A stretch of DNA of 64,000 nt, from positions 620,001 to 684,000 of the forward strand of contig NZ_CP040443.1 in NCBI RefSeq assembly GCF_005843885.1. The letters run 5' to 3'. The DNA is from Escherichia sp. E4742. GTDB taxonomy: Bacteria > Pseudomonadota > Gammaproteobacteria > Enterobacterales > Enterobacteriaceae. Of the stretch, positions 1 through 12,408 are shown in pieces. The first letter of the stretch is position 1. The number at the start of each line of letters is the position of its first letter. A program made the position numbers and the translations under genes. A model generated the notes under the pieces. That model was not told the origin of the DNA and did not search any database. It was given only the letters and a program-made list of their open reading frames with translations.

Positions 1-2715
<2,715 letters not shown>

Positions 2716-2908
2716 TCACAACCCGAAGATGTTTCTTTCGATTCATCATCGTGTTGCGAAAATTTGAGAGACTCACGAACAACTTGCGTTGTTCAGTGTT
2801 TCAATTTTCAGCTTGATCCAGATTTTTAAAGAGCAAATATCTCAAACATCACTCGTAAGTGAGTTTTGAGATACAGTGGTCGGCGACTTTCACTCACAAA
2901 CCAGCAAG

Positions 2909-2984
2909 TGGCGTCCCCTAGGGGATTCGAACCCCTGTTACCGCCGTGAAAGGGCGGTGTCCTGGGCCTCTAGACGAAGGGGAC
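2909..2984 (-). tRNA. gltW: tRNA-Glu (anticodon UUC) in the 16S-23S spacer
   Basis: A 76-nt tRNA on the minus strand. It starts GTCCCCTTCG in RNA sense, has the anticodon loop CTTTCAC with UUC, a T-loop GGTTCGAATCC, and an encoded CCA end at 2909-2911. The acceptor stem GTCCCCT/AGGGGAC pairs fully. It is processed from the rRNA precursor. A single tRNA-Glu in the spacer is the arrangement known for rrnB, C, E and G of E. coli; the clpB neighbour selects rrnG. Confidence 0.97.
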
Positions 2985-3069
2985 GTATCAGTCTGCTTCG
3001 CAAGACGCCTTGCTTTTTACTTTCTATCAGACAATCTGTGTGAGCACTGCAAAGAACAGTTCTTTAAGG

Positions 3070-4611
<1,542 letters not shown>

Positions 4612-4743
4612 AAAAGTTTGATGCTCAAAGAATTAAACTTCGTAATGAATTACGTGTTCACTCTTGAGACTTGGTATTCATTTATCGTCTTGCGACGTTA
4701 AGAATCCGTATCTTCGAGTACCCACACAGATTGTCTGATAAAT

Positions 4744-4755
4744 TGTTAAAGAGCA
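4744..4755 (-). promoter_or_regulatory. rrn leader boxA antitermination site
   Basis: In minus-strand sense the site reads TGCTCTTTAACA, which matches rrn boxA. It sits in the leader between P2 and the 16S gene. The Nus factor complex binds the RNA copy and makes RNA polymerase resistant to Rho during rRNA synthesis (established for E. coli rrn operons). Confidence 0.85.
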
Positions 4756-4795
4756 GTTGCGACGCGGCTTTCAGCTCACTGTCGCGAGGTGGCGT

Positions 4796-4823
4796 ATATT
4801 ACGCTTTCCTCTTTCAGAGTCAA
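4796..4823 (-). promoter_or_regulatory. rrn P2 promoter
   Basis: On the minus strand a -35 TTGACT (4818-4823) and a -10 TAATAT (4796-4801) are separated by 16 bp. The position, about 120 bp downstream of P1, is that of rrn P2, the weaker and more constant of the two tandem rRNA promoters. Confidence 0.8.
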
Positions 4824-4915
4824 GCGTTTATTTTCGCTTTTCTCTGCCAGAATTCTCAGGAGAATCCCGCTGACCCGGCGGCTTGTTCGCCGTTGTTCCG
4901 TGTCAGTGGTGGCGC

Positions 4916-4943
4916 ATTATAGGGAGTTATTCTGAAGAGACAA
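4916..4943 (-). promoter_or_regulatory. rrn P1 promoter with UP element
   Basis: On the minus strand a -35 TTGTCT (4938-4943) and a perfect -10 TATAAT (4916-4921) are 16 bp apart, followed by the GC-rich discriminator GCGCC that gives ppGpp and initiating-NTP control. A strongly A/T-rich UP element lies upstream (about 4946-4985). If Fis sites are spaced as in rrnB, they would run up to and into the clpB terminator; I did not identify them individually. Confidence 0.9.
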
Positions 4944-5025
4944 GCGGAAAATATAAAAAATTTATCGTTCGTTCAATTCTTAAGCAAAACACCTTAAAAA
5001 CGACCATTTCCGGTTGGAAATTAGA

Positions 5026-5053
5026 CAAAAAGCGAGCCCCGAAGGGCTCGCTT
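5026..5053 (-). terminator. clpB terminator
   Basis: On the minus strand a 10-bp GC-rich stem, AAGCGAGCCC with its complement, closes a short loop and is followed by a T run. It lies directly after the clpB stop codon and upstream of rrn P1, so it separates the two units. Confidence 0.85.
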
Positions 5054-5060
5054 TTCTTAT

Positions 5061-7634
5061 TTACTGGACGGCGACAATCCGGTCTTCATTAACTTCCAGG
5101 CGAATAACTTTACCCGGAACCAATTCACCAGACAGTATTTGCTGTGCCAGCGGGTTTTCGATCTGCTGCTGGATTGCACGTTTCAGAGGACGTGCACCAT
5201 AGACCGGATCGTAACCGTTCTCGCTCAGCAATTTCAGCGCCTCGTCAGAAATGTGGATTTCATAACCACGTTCTTCCAGACGTTTGTACAGACGTTTCAA
5301 CTGAATCTGCGCAATCGACGCAATGTGCTGTTCACCCAGCGGATGGAAGACCACCACTTCATCGATACGGTTAATGAATTCCGGACGGAAGTTATGGCTT
5401 ACCACGCCGAGCACCAGCTCTTTCATGTGCGCATAATCCAGTTCACCGAAGCGTTCCTGAATCAAATCGGAACCGAGGTTAGAGGTCATAATAACCACCG
5501 TATTACGGAAGTCGACCGTTCTACCCTGCCCGTCAGTCAAACGTCCATCATCCAGTACCTGCAACAGAATGTTGAAGACATCCGGATGCGCTTTTTCCAC
5601 TTCATCCAGCAGGATGACGGAATACGGACGACGACGCACCGCTTCGGTCAGGTAGCCACCTTCTTCATAACCGACATATCCCGGAGGCGCACCAACCAGA
5701 CGAGACACCGAGTGTTTCTCCATAAACTCGGACATATCGATACGGACCATCGCCTCGTCGCTATCAAACATAAAGTTCGCCAGCGCCTTACAAAGTTCAG
5801 TTTTACCCACACCAGTTGGGCCGAGGAACAGGAATGAACCAATCGGGCGATTTGGATCCGCCAGCCCCGCACGGCTACGACGAATAGCGTTAGATACCGC
5901 ATCAACCGCTTCGTTCTGACCAATAACGCGCTGGTGCAGTTCTTGCTCCATACGCAGCAGTTTTTCGCGCTCGCTTTCCATCATGCGAGAAACCGGAATC
6001 CCCGTCCAACGCGCCAGCACTTCAGCAATTTCGGCGTCGGTCACTTTATTACGCAACAGACGCATAGTTTTACCTTCGAGCTGCGTTGCGGCTTCCAGTT
6101 GCTTTTCCAGTTCCGGGATTTTGCCGTATTGCAGTTCAGACATCCGCGCCAGGTCACCCACACGGCGAGCCTGTTCAATAGCGATTTTCGCCTGTTCCAG
6201 TTCCGCTTTAATGGTCTGCGTACCAGAGAGCGACGCTTTCTCTGCTTTCCACTCTTCTTCTAACTCGGAGTACTGACGTTCTTTGTCGCTCAGTTCTTCG
6301 TTGAGCATATCCAGGCGTTTTTTACTGGCTTCATCAGACTCTTTCATTAACGCCTGTTGTTCCAGTTTGAGCTGAATAATACGACGATCGAGGCGGTCGA
6401 GTTCTTCCGGTTTTGAGTCAATCTGCATACGAATGCTGGATGCCGCTTCATCGATCAGGTCGATGGCTTTATCCGGCAGCTGACGGTCAGCAATGTAGCG
6501 ATGAGACAACGTCGCCGCTGCAACAATTGCCGGGTCAGTAATTTGCACATGGTGGTGCAGTTCGTAACGTTCTTTCAGGCCACGCAGAATCGCAATGGTA
6601 TCTTCAACAGAAGGCTCGGCAACAAACACTTTCTGGAAACGACGTTCCAGCGCAGCATCTTTTTCGATGTACTGGCGATATTCGTCCAGCGTCGTGGCCC
6701 CCACGCAGTGCAGCTCACCACGTGCCAGTGCCGGTTTGAGCATATTCCCGGCGTCCATTGCGCCATCCGCTTTACCTGCGCCAACCATAGTATGTAATTC
6801 GTCGATAAACAGGATGACGTTGCCTTCCTGCTTGGAGAGATCGTTAAGCACGCCTTTTAAACGTTCTTCAAACTCACCGCGATATTTCGCCCCAGCCACC
6901 AGCGCGCCCATATCCAGCGCCAGTACGCGGCGGCCTTTCAGCCCTTCCGGCACTTCGCCATTGATAATACGCTGCGCCAGACCTTCAACTATGGCAGTTT
7001 TACCAACACCAGGTTCACCAATCAGCACCGGGTTATTTTTAGTACGACGTTGCAGTACCTGAATAGTACGGCGAATTTCTTCATCACGACCAATCACCGG
7101 ATCGAGTTTGCCTTGTTCGGCTCGTTCGGTAAGGTCGATGGTGTATTTTTTCAAAGCCTGACGTTGGTCTTCAGCTCCTTGATCGTTCACGCTTTCACCT
7201 CCGCGCATTTGTTCAATCGCTTGAGTAATGTTGGCGGTGGTCGCCCCTGCTGCTTTCAGGATATCGGCCAGCGTGCCGCGAGACTCAAGTGCCGCCAGAA
7301 CGAACAGTTCTGACGAGATAAAGTTATCACCACGTTTTTGCGCCAGCTTGTCGCAAAGATTAAGAACGCGCACCAGATCCTGTGATGGCTGGACATCGCC
7401 ACCTGTACCTTCAACCTGTGGTAAACGGTTTAATGCCTGAGTGATATCTGTGCGCAACTGGCCAGCATTGATGCCAGCAGATGTTAATAAAGGACTAACC
7501 GAACCCCCTTCCTGATTCAGCAGGGCGCTCATTAAATGAAGTGGTTCGATGAATTGGTTGTCGTGCCCGAGTGCAAGTGATTGGGCATCGGCAAGAGCAA
7601 GCTGGAATTTATTAGTAAGACGATCCAGACGCAT
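5061..7634 (-). CDS. clpB: ClpB disaggregase (Hsp100 AAA+ chaperone)
   Basis: ClpB pulls polypeptides out of aggregates together with DnaK, DnaJ and GrpE in the cytoplasm. The protein has 857 residues, the usual length. An N-terminal Clp repeat domain comes first, then AAA+ module 1 with Walker A GEPGVGKT near residue 206, a coiled-coil middle domain (about 410-520), and AAA+ module 2 with Walker A GPTGVGKT near residue 605. The start MRLDRLTNKF was chosen over an ATG four codons upstream because AGGAG precedes it and it matches the family. A shorter form made from an internal start is known in E. coli. A sigma-32 promoter lies just upstream. Confidence 0.98.
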   Translation of the reverse strand: MRLDRLTNKFQLALADAQSLALGHDNQFIEPLHLMSALLNQEGGSVSPLLTSAGINAGQLRTDITQALNRLPQVEGTGGDVQPSQDLVRVLNLCDKLAQKRGDNFISSELFVLAALESRGTLADILKAAGATTANITQAIEQMRGGESVNDQGAEDQRQALKKYTIDLTERAEQGKLDPVIGRDEEIRRTIQVLQRRTKNNPVLIGEPGVGKTAIVEGLAQRIINGEVPEGLKGRRVLALDMGALVAGAKYRGEFEERLKGVLNDLSKQEGNVILFIDELHTMVGAGKADGAMDAGNMLKPALARGELHCVGATTLDEYRQYIEKDAALERRFQKVFVAEPSVEDTIAILRGLKERYELHHHVQITDPAIVAAATLSHRYIADRQLPDKAIDLIDEAASSIRMQIDSKPEELDRLDRRIIQLKLEQQALMKESDEASKKRLDMLNEELSDKERQYSELEEEWKAEKASLSGTQTIKAELEQAKIAIEQARRVGDLARMSELQYGKIPELEKQLEAATQLEGKTMRLLRNKVTDAEIAEVLARWTGIPVSRMMESEREKLLRMEQELHQRVIGQNEAVDAVSNAIRRSRAGLADPNRPIGSFLFLGPTGVGKTELCKALANFMFDSDEAMVRIDMSEFMEKHSVSRLVGAPPGYVGYEEGGYLTEAVRRRPYSVILLDEVEKAHPDVFNILLQVLDDGRLTDGQGRTVDFRNTVVIMTSNLGSDLIQERFGELDYAHMKELVLGVVSHNFRPEFINRIDEVVVFHPLGEQHIASIAQIQLKRLYKRLEERGYEIHISDEALKLLSENGYDPVYGARPLKRAIQQQIENPLAQQILSGELVPGKVIRLEVNEDRIVAVQ

Positions 7635-7672
7635 AACTCCTCCCATAACGGATCAAAGTTGCTACTGGAGAT

Positions 7673-7701
7673 TAAATGAGGTCATCCCTCAATTATTCAA
7701 G
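7673..7701 (-). promoter_or_regulatory. sigma-32 heat-shock promoter of clpB
   Basis: On the minus strand CTTGAA (7696-7701) and CCTCATTTA (7673-7681) are separated by 14 bp. This fits the sigma-32 consensus CTTGAA / CCCCATNT and lies about 40 bp upstream of the clpB start, matching the known heat-shock control of clpB. Confidence 0.85.
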
Positions 7702-7763
7702 GTTATTGACCAGATTAATGTGAAAAGAAAATCACGCGTACCGGATCGTCTTGATTCTTTAGG

Positions 7764-8495
7764 TTATATCAGCCAAATGAAACTTGCCATACGACCGGTG
7801 GTCTTGTCGCGACGATAAGAGAAGAAAGTCTCATTTTCCGTATATGTACAACGGTCGCCGCCGAAAATTTGCTCAACACCAATGCTCGCCAGACGCTGTC
7901 GGGCAAGCTGATAAATATCCGCCAGATACTTATCACCATGCTGAATGAAAGCTGTACTCGCTTTGGCGTCTACTGCCATAAACGCCTCGCGAACCTCCGG
8001 CCCCACTTCAAACGCGCGTGGACCAATTGCCGGCCCCAACCAGGCAAGAATGTTTTCGGGCTTATCGGCAAAACAGGAAACCGTCTCTTCCAGAACGCCA
8101 GCGCACAATCCGCGCCAGCCTGCATGGGCAGCCGCGACTTCCGTTCCTGCCCGATTGCAAAACAGCACGGGCAGGCAATCGGCTGTCATTACGGCACAAA
8201 CCGTGCCGGGTGTGTTGCTATACGAGGCATCCGCCCGTTTTGAGGTATAAGGTTCGCCAGTAAGCTTAAGCACATCTTTACCGTGTACCTGCTCAAGCCA
8301 GACCGGTTTTGAAGGCAAATTACCCGCAGCAAAAAGTCGCTTGCGATTTTCCTCGACGTGCTCCGGGTTATCACCACAATGAGCACCGAGGTTGAGCGAG
8401 TCGTAGGGCGGCAAGCTCACGCCGCCGACACGGGTAGAGCTACAGGCCGCAACACCTTTTGGCAGCGGCCACTGCGGGACAATCAGCTTACTCAT
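7764..8495 (-). CDS. yfiH: YfiH/PgeF, laccase-domain purine nucleoside phosphorylase / peptidoglycan editing factor
   Basis: A 243-residue cytoplasmic protein of the YfiH (DUF152, 'multicopper polyphenol oxidase') family. Members have been described as purine nucleoside phosphorylases and, in E. coli, as preventing misincorporation of L-Ser into peptidoglycan (PgeF). Visible family features are the GVSLPPYDSLNLGAHCGD segment near residue 25, a TADCLPVLF motif near 105 and AAAHAGWRGL near 120, which supply the metal-binding Cys and His residues. It overlaps rluD by 4 bp, so the two are translationally coupled. Confidence 0.93.
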   Translation of the reverse strand: MSKLIVPQWPLPKGVAACSSTRVGGVSLPPYDSLNLGAHCGDNPEHVEENRKRLFAAGNLPSKPVWLEQVHGKDVLKLTGEPYTSKRADASYSNTPGTVCAVMTADCLPVLFCNRAGTEVAAAHAGWRGLCAGVLEETVSCFADKPENILAWLGPAIGPRAFEVGPEVREAFMAVDAKASTAFIQHGDKYLADIYQLARQRLASIGVEQIFGGDRCTYTENETFFSYRRDKTTGRMASFIWLI

Positions 8496-9472
8496 AACCA
8501 GTCCACTTCATCCTTATGCTCTTCGAAATCGGCGCGCATCACCTCAATCAGCTCCACCATATCTTGTGGAATAGGCGCATGCCATTCCATTTCGATGCCG
8601 GAGATCGGGTGATAAAGACGCAGCATGGTTGCATGAAGCGCCTGACGATCAAACTTACGCAGCGTGGAGATAAACGCTTCCGAAGCCCCTTTTGGCGGAC
8701 GCGGACGGCCACCATAAACCGGATCGCCCACCAGCGGATGGGTGATATGGGCCATATGCACGCGGATCTGGTGCGTACGTCCAGTTTCCAGACGCAGCCG
8801 CAGACGCGTGTGCACACGGAAGTGTTCCATAATGCGATAGTGAGTGACCGCCGGTTTGCCCATCGGATGCACCGCCATATGTGTACGTTTGGTCGGATGG
8901 CGACTGATTGGCTCGTCCACCGTGCCACCAGCAGTCATATGACCAATTGCCACCGCTTCGTACTCACGAGTAATTTCACGCCGTTGCAAAGATTCTACTA
9001 AACGCGTCTGAGCCGGAACGGTTTTTGCGACAACCATCAGGCCAGTGGTGTCTCTATCCAGACGATGGACAATGCCCGCACGCGGTACATCGGCAATGGG
9101 CGGATAGTAATGAAGCAACGCATTCAATACCGTGCCATCCGGGTTACCCGCGCCAGGATGTACCACCAGGTCGCGCGGTTTATTAATGACGATAATGTCT
9201 TCATCTTCATAGACGATATCCAGCGGGATATCCTGCGGTTCAAAACGCGCTTCTTCTTCAATCTCGGCGTTGATGGCAACCTGCTCGCCACCCAATACTT
9301 TTTCTTTCGGCTTATCACAAACTTTGCCGTTAACCAGCACGCGCTGGTCCAGGATCCATTCTTTTATTCGCGAACGTGAATAATCCGGGAACATTTCGGC
9401 TAAAGCCTGATCTAAGCGTTGACCGAGTTGGTTTTCGGACACTGTTGCAGTGAGTTCTACTCGTTGTGCCAT
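8492..9472 (-). CDS. rluD: 23S rRNA pseudouridine(1911/1915/1917) synthase
   Basis: RluD makes three pseudouridines in helix 69 of 23S rRNA late in 50S assembly. The 326-residue length is standard. An N-terminal S4 RNA-binding domain (about 18-80, GQRLDQALAEMFPDYSRSRIKEWI) precedes the RluA-type catalytic domain, whose motif HRLDRDTTGLMVVAK near residue 136 carries the catalytic Asp. It is the first gene of the rluD-yfiH pair and is divergent from bamD, as in K-12. Confidence 0.97.
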   Translation of the reverse strand: MAQRVELTATVSENQLGQRLDQALAEMFPDYSRSRIKEWILDQRVLVNGKVCDKPKEKVLGGEQVAINAEIEEEARFEPQDIPLDIVYEDEDIIVINKPRDLVVHPGAGNPDGTVLNALLHYYPPIADVPRAGIVHRLDRDTTGLMVVAKTVPAQTRLVESLQRREITREYEAVAIGHMTAGGTVDEPISRHPTKRTHMAVHPMGKPAVTHYRIMEHFRVHTRLRLRLETGRTHQIRVHMAHITHPLVGDPVYGGRPRPPKGASEAFISTLRKFDRQALHATMLRLYHPISGIEMEWHAPIPQDMVELIEVMRADFEEHKDEVDWL

Positions 9473-9606
9473 ATATACTGCTTCTTCGTTTATCGTTGGG
9501 GTTTTACGGCTTTGCCGTTTAATATAGTGTGCTATTGTAGCTGGTCTTAACCGGGAGCAGGAACAGAGAATCTCCCGTATTACATTTTGAGGAAAGTCAA
9601 AACGTC

Positions 9607-10344
9607 ATGACGCGCATGAAATATCTGGTGGCAGCCGCCACACTAAGCCTGTTTTTGGCGGGTTGCTCGGGGTCAAAGGAAGAAGTACCTGATAATCCGC
9701 CAAATAAAATTTACGCGACTGCACAACAAAAGCTGCAGGACGGTAACTGGAGACAGGCAATAACGCAACTGGAAGCGTTAGATAATCGCTATCCGTTTGG
9801 TCCGTATTCGCAGCAGGTGCAGCTGGATCTCATCTACGCCTACTATAAAAACGCCGATCTGCCGTTAGCACAGGCTGCCATCGATCGTTTTATTCGCCTC
9901 AACCCGACCCATCCGAATATCGATTACGTCATGTACATGCGTGGCCTGACCAATATGGCGCTGGATGATAGCGCATTGCAAGGGTTCTTTGGCGTTGACC
10001 GTAGCGATCGCGATCCTCAACATGCCCGAGCTGCGTTTAGTGACTTTTCCAAACTGGTGCGCGGCTATCCAAACAGCCAGTACACCACTGATGCAACCAA
10101 ACGTCTGGTGTTCCTGAAAGATCGTCTGGCGAAATATGAATACTCCGTTGCAGAGTACTACACCGAACGTGGCGCATGGGTTGCCGTCGTCAACCGCGTC
10201 GAAGGCATGCTGCGTGACTACCCGGATACCCAGGCTACGCGTGATGCGCTGCCGCTGATGGAAAATGCTTACCGCCAGATGCAGATGAACGCTCAGGCTG
10301 AAAAAGTCGCGAAAATTATTGCCGCTAACAGCAGCAACACTTAA
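9607..10344 (+). CDS. bamD: BamD, outer-membrane protein assembly lipoprotein
   Basis: Essential lipoprotein of the BAM complex, which inserts beta-barrel proteins in the outer membrane. The 245-residue product has a lipoprotein signal with the lipobox LAGC (Cys19) and then five tetratricopeptide-like repeats, a common arrangement for BamD (YfiO, ComL family). The ATG at 9607 lies behind GAGGAAAG. BamE, another member of the complex, is encoded at 27652. Confidence 0.97.
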   Translation: MTRMKYLVAAATLSLFLAGCSGSKEEVPDNPPNKIYATAQQKLQDGNWRQAITQLEALDNRYPFGPYSQQVQLDLIYAYYKNADLPLAQAAIDRFIRLNPTHPNIDYVMYMRGLTNMALDDSALQGFFGVDRSDRDPQHARAAFSDFSKLVRGYPNSQYTTDATKRLVFLKDRLAKYEYSVAEYYTERGAWVAVVNRVEGMLRDYPDTQATRDALPLMENAYRQMQMNAQAEKVAKIIAANSSNT

Positions 10345-10360
10345 CAGGTGTGATAGACGC

Positions 10361-10391
10361 AAAACGGCAGCCCTGGAGCTGCCGTTTTTTT
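10361..10391 (+). terminator. bamD terminator
   Basis: An 11-bp stem AAAACGGCAGC / GCTGCCGTTTT with a short loop and a run of seven T, 17 bp after the bamD stop codon. Confidence 0.9.
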
Positions 10392-10614
10392 ATTCGATTT
10401 AAACGCTAACTAAAGCGATTCAGTCGCGACTGATCCTATCAAATATGGCTCGCTTTGAGACATTCCTCAAGTAAAAAAACACCTCTTCCTGCGATTTCTC
10501 ACAAAAAAACTTCGTTGACAAAAAGTGACAAAATTATGAGATTTTCATCACACATTTTGACATCAGGAGCGGTATGCTGAATTCACCAAGACGGGAAGAC
10601 AAGAGGTAAAATTT

Positions 10615-10956
10615 ATGACAATGAACATTACCAGCAAACAAATGGAAATTACTCCGGCAATCCGCCAACATGTCGAAGACCGTCTCGCCAAACTGGAAAA
10701 ATGGCAAACGCACCTGATTAATCCGCATATCATTCTGTCCAAGGAACCACAAGGGTTCGTTGCTGACGCCACTATCAATACACCTAACGGCGTTCTGGTT
10801 GCCAGTGGTAAACATGAAGATATGTACACTGCAATTAACGAATTGATCAACAAGCTGGAACGGCAGCTCAATAAACTGCAGCACAAAGGCGAAGCACGTC
10901 GTGCCGCAACGTCGGTGAAAGACGCCAACTTCGTCGAAGAAGTTGAAGAAGAGTAG
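10615..10956 (+). CDS. raiA: RaiA (YfiA), ribosome-associated inhibitor / cold-shock stasis factor
   Basis: RaiA binds the 30S decoding centre in stationary phase or cold, blocks tRNA binding and keeps ribosomes as inactive 70S monomers. The 113-residue protein belongs to the HPF/RaiA family (S30AE domain), beginning MTMNITSKQMEITPAI and ending in an acidic tail (VEEVEEE). The ATG follows GAGGTAAAATTT. The gene is monocistronic, with a terminator at 10979-11003. Confidence 0.96.
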   Translation: MTMNITSKQMEITPAIRQHVEDRLAKLEKWQTHLINPHIILSKEPQGFVADATINTPNGVLVASGKHEDMYTAINELINKLERQLNKLQHKGEARRAATSVKDANFVEEVEEE

Positions 10957-10978
10957 TCCTTTATATTGAGTGTATCGC

Positions 10979-11003
10979 CAACGCGCCTTCGGGCGCGTTT
11001 TTT
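10979..11003 (+). terminator. raiA terminator
   Basis: Stem AACGCGCC / GGGCGCGTT with a TTC loop, followed by a T run. It directly precedes the pheL-pheA promoter. Confidence 0.88.
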
Positions 11004-11004
11004 G

Positions 11005-11034
11005 TTGACAGCGTGAAAACAGTACGGGTACTGT
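11005..11034 (+). promoter_or_regulatory. pheL-pheA promoter
   Basis: A perfect -35 TTGACA at 11005-11010 and a -10 TACTGT at 11029-11034, spaced 18 bp. It lies 26 bp ahead of the pheL start, inside the expected leader arrangement. Confidence 0.7.
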
Positions 11035-11059
11035 ACTGAAGTCGCTTAAGGAAACAAAC

Positions 11060-11107
11060 ATGAAACACACGCCGTTCTTCTTCGCATTCTTTTTTACCCT
11101 CCCCTGA
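11060..11107 (+). CDS. pheL: PheL, phe operon leader peptide
   Basis: A 15-residue leader peptide, MKHTPFFFAFFFTLP, whose translation senses charged tRNA-Phe and sets the alternative RNA folds that control pheA. AAGGAAA lies ahead of the ATG. The peptide has six Phe codons in two runs of three. As I remember the K-12 peptide, it has Ile at position 4 and Phe at 14, giving seven Phe codons; here these are Thr and Leu. The peptide has no other known function. Confidence 0.93.
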   Translation: MKHTPFFFAFFFTLP

Positions 11108-11154
11108 ATGGGAGGCGTTTCGTCGTGTGAAACAGAATGCGAAGACGAACAATA

Positions 11155-11182
11155 AGGCCTCCCAAATCGGGAGGCCTTTTTT
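11155..11182 (+). terminator. phe operon attenuator
   Basis: A 9-bp stem AGGCCTCCC / GGGAGGCCT followed by six T, 48 nt after the pheL stop codon and 25 nt ahead of pheA. The 5' arm can pair instead with upstream leader RNA such as the GGGAGGCG at about 11110-11117, forming the antiterminator when ribosomes stall on Phe codons. Confidence 0.9.
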
Positions 11183-11206
11183 ATTGATAACAAGAAAGGC
11201 AACACT

Positions 11207-12367
11207 ATGACATCGGAAAACCCATTACTGGCGCTGCGCGAGAAAATCAGCGCGTTGGATGAAAAATTGCTGGCGTTACTGGCAGAGCGGCGCGAGCTAG
11301 CCGTTGAGGTGGGAAAAGCCAAACTGCTTTCTCATCGCCCGGTGCGTGATATCGATCGTGAGCGCGATTTGCTGGAAAGATTAATTACGCTTGGTAAGAC
11401 ACACCATCTGGATGCCCACTACATTATTCGCCTGTTCCAGCTCATCATTGAAGATTCCGTATTAACTCAGCAGGCTTTACTCCAGCAGCATCTCAATAAA
11501 ATTAATCCGCACTCAGCCCGCATTGCTTTTCTCGGTCCCAAAGGTTCTTATTCACATCTTGCGGCGCGCCAGTACGCTGCCCGTCACTTTGAGCAATTCA
11601 TTGAAAGCGGCTGCGCCAAATTTGCCGATATTTTTAATCAGGTGGAAACCGGCCAGGCCGACTATGCCGTCGTACCGATCGAAAACACCAGCTCCGGCGC
11701 AATAAACGACGTTTACGATCTGCTGCAACATACCAGCTTGTCGATTGTTGGTGAGATGACGTTAACTATCGACCATTGTTTGCTGGTTTCCGGCACCACC
11801 GATTTATCGGCTATCAACACGGTCTACAGCCACCCGCAGCCGTTCCAGCAATGCAGCAAATTCCTTAACCGTTACCCGCACTGGAAGATTGAATATACCG
11901 AGAGTACGTCCGCGGCAATGGAAAAGGTTGCGCAGGCAAAATCACCGCATGTTGCTGCGTTGGGAAGCGAAGCTGGCGGTTCCTTGTACGGTTTACAGGT
12001 ACTGGAGCGCATTGAGGCGAATCAACGACAAAACTTCACCCGATTTGTGGTGCTGGCACGTAAAGCCATTAACGTGTCTGACCAGGTTCCGGCAAAAACC
12101 ACACTGTTAATGGCTACCGGACAACAAGCTGGTGCTCTGGTTGAAGCGTTGCTGGTATTGCGCAACCACAATCTGATTATGACCCGTCTGGAATCACGCC
12201 CGATTCACGGTAATCCGTGGGAAGAGATGTTTTATCTGGATATTCAGGCCAATCTTGAATCCGTGGAAATGCAAAAGGCGTTAAAAGAGTTAGGGGAAAT
12301 CACCCGTTCAATGAAGGTATTGGGCTGTTACCCAAGTGAGAACGTAGTGCCTGTTGATCCAACCTGA
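11207..12367 (+). CDS. pheA: Chorismate mutase P / prephenate dehydratase
   Basis: Bifunctional enzyme that converts chorismate to prephenate and then to phenylpyruvate in phenylalanine synthesis. The 386 residues hold an AroQ-type chorismate mutase domain (1-100, with ERRELAVEVGKAK), a prephenate dehydratase domain (105-285, GPKGSYSHLAARQYA and the TSS-containing PIENTSSGAINDVYD) and a C-terminal ACT regulatory domain with GALV and ESRP, the motifs that bind Phe for feedback inhibition. Expression is controlled by the pheL attenuator. It converges on tyrA. Confidence 0.98.
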   Translation: MTSENPLLALREKISALDEKLLALLAERRELAVEVGKAKLLSHRPVRDIDRERDLLERLITLGKTHHLDAHYIIRLFQLIIEDSVLTQQALLQQHLNKINPHSARIAFLGPKGSYSHLAARQYAARHFEQFIESGCAKFADIFNQVETGQADYAVVPIENTSSGAINDVYDLLQHTSLSIVGEMTLTIDHCLLVSGTTDLSAINTVYSHPQPFQQCSKFLNRYPHWKIEYTESTSAAMEKVAQAKSPHVAALGSEAGGSLYGLQVLERIEANQRQNFTRFVVLARKAINVSDQVPAKTTLLMATGQQAGALVEALLVLRNHNLIMTRLESRPIHGNPWEEMFYLDIQANLESVEMQKALKELGEITRSMKVLGCYPSENVVPVDPT

Positions 12368-12375
12368 TGACAAAA

Positions 12376-12399
12376 GCCGGATGATGTGAATCATCCGGC
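12376..12399 (-). terminator. tyrA terminator between convergent pheA and tyrA
   Basis: Perfect 9-bp stem GCCGGATGA / TCATCCGGC with a 6-nt loop between the two convergent stop codons. On the minus strand it is followed by TTTT, so it best serves aroF-tyrA; the stem may also stop pheA transcripts. It has the look of a REP half-element. Confidence 0.7.
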
Positions 12400-12408
12400 A
12401 CAGGATTA

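Noticed and set aside
5139..5837. 232-codon plus-strand frame inside clpB
   Set aside because: Antisense shadow of clpB; conserved clpB codons explain it, and it has no ribosome site.
10534..11322. 262-codon minus-strand frame across raiA, pheL and the start of pheA
   Set aside because: It runs opposite to three recognised genes and a promoter and attenuator; no domain is visible.
12376..12399. A REP element between pheA and tyrA
   Set aside because: The stem has only the GCCGGATGA half with a 6-nt loop; it is better called a terminator.
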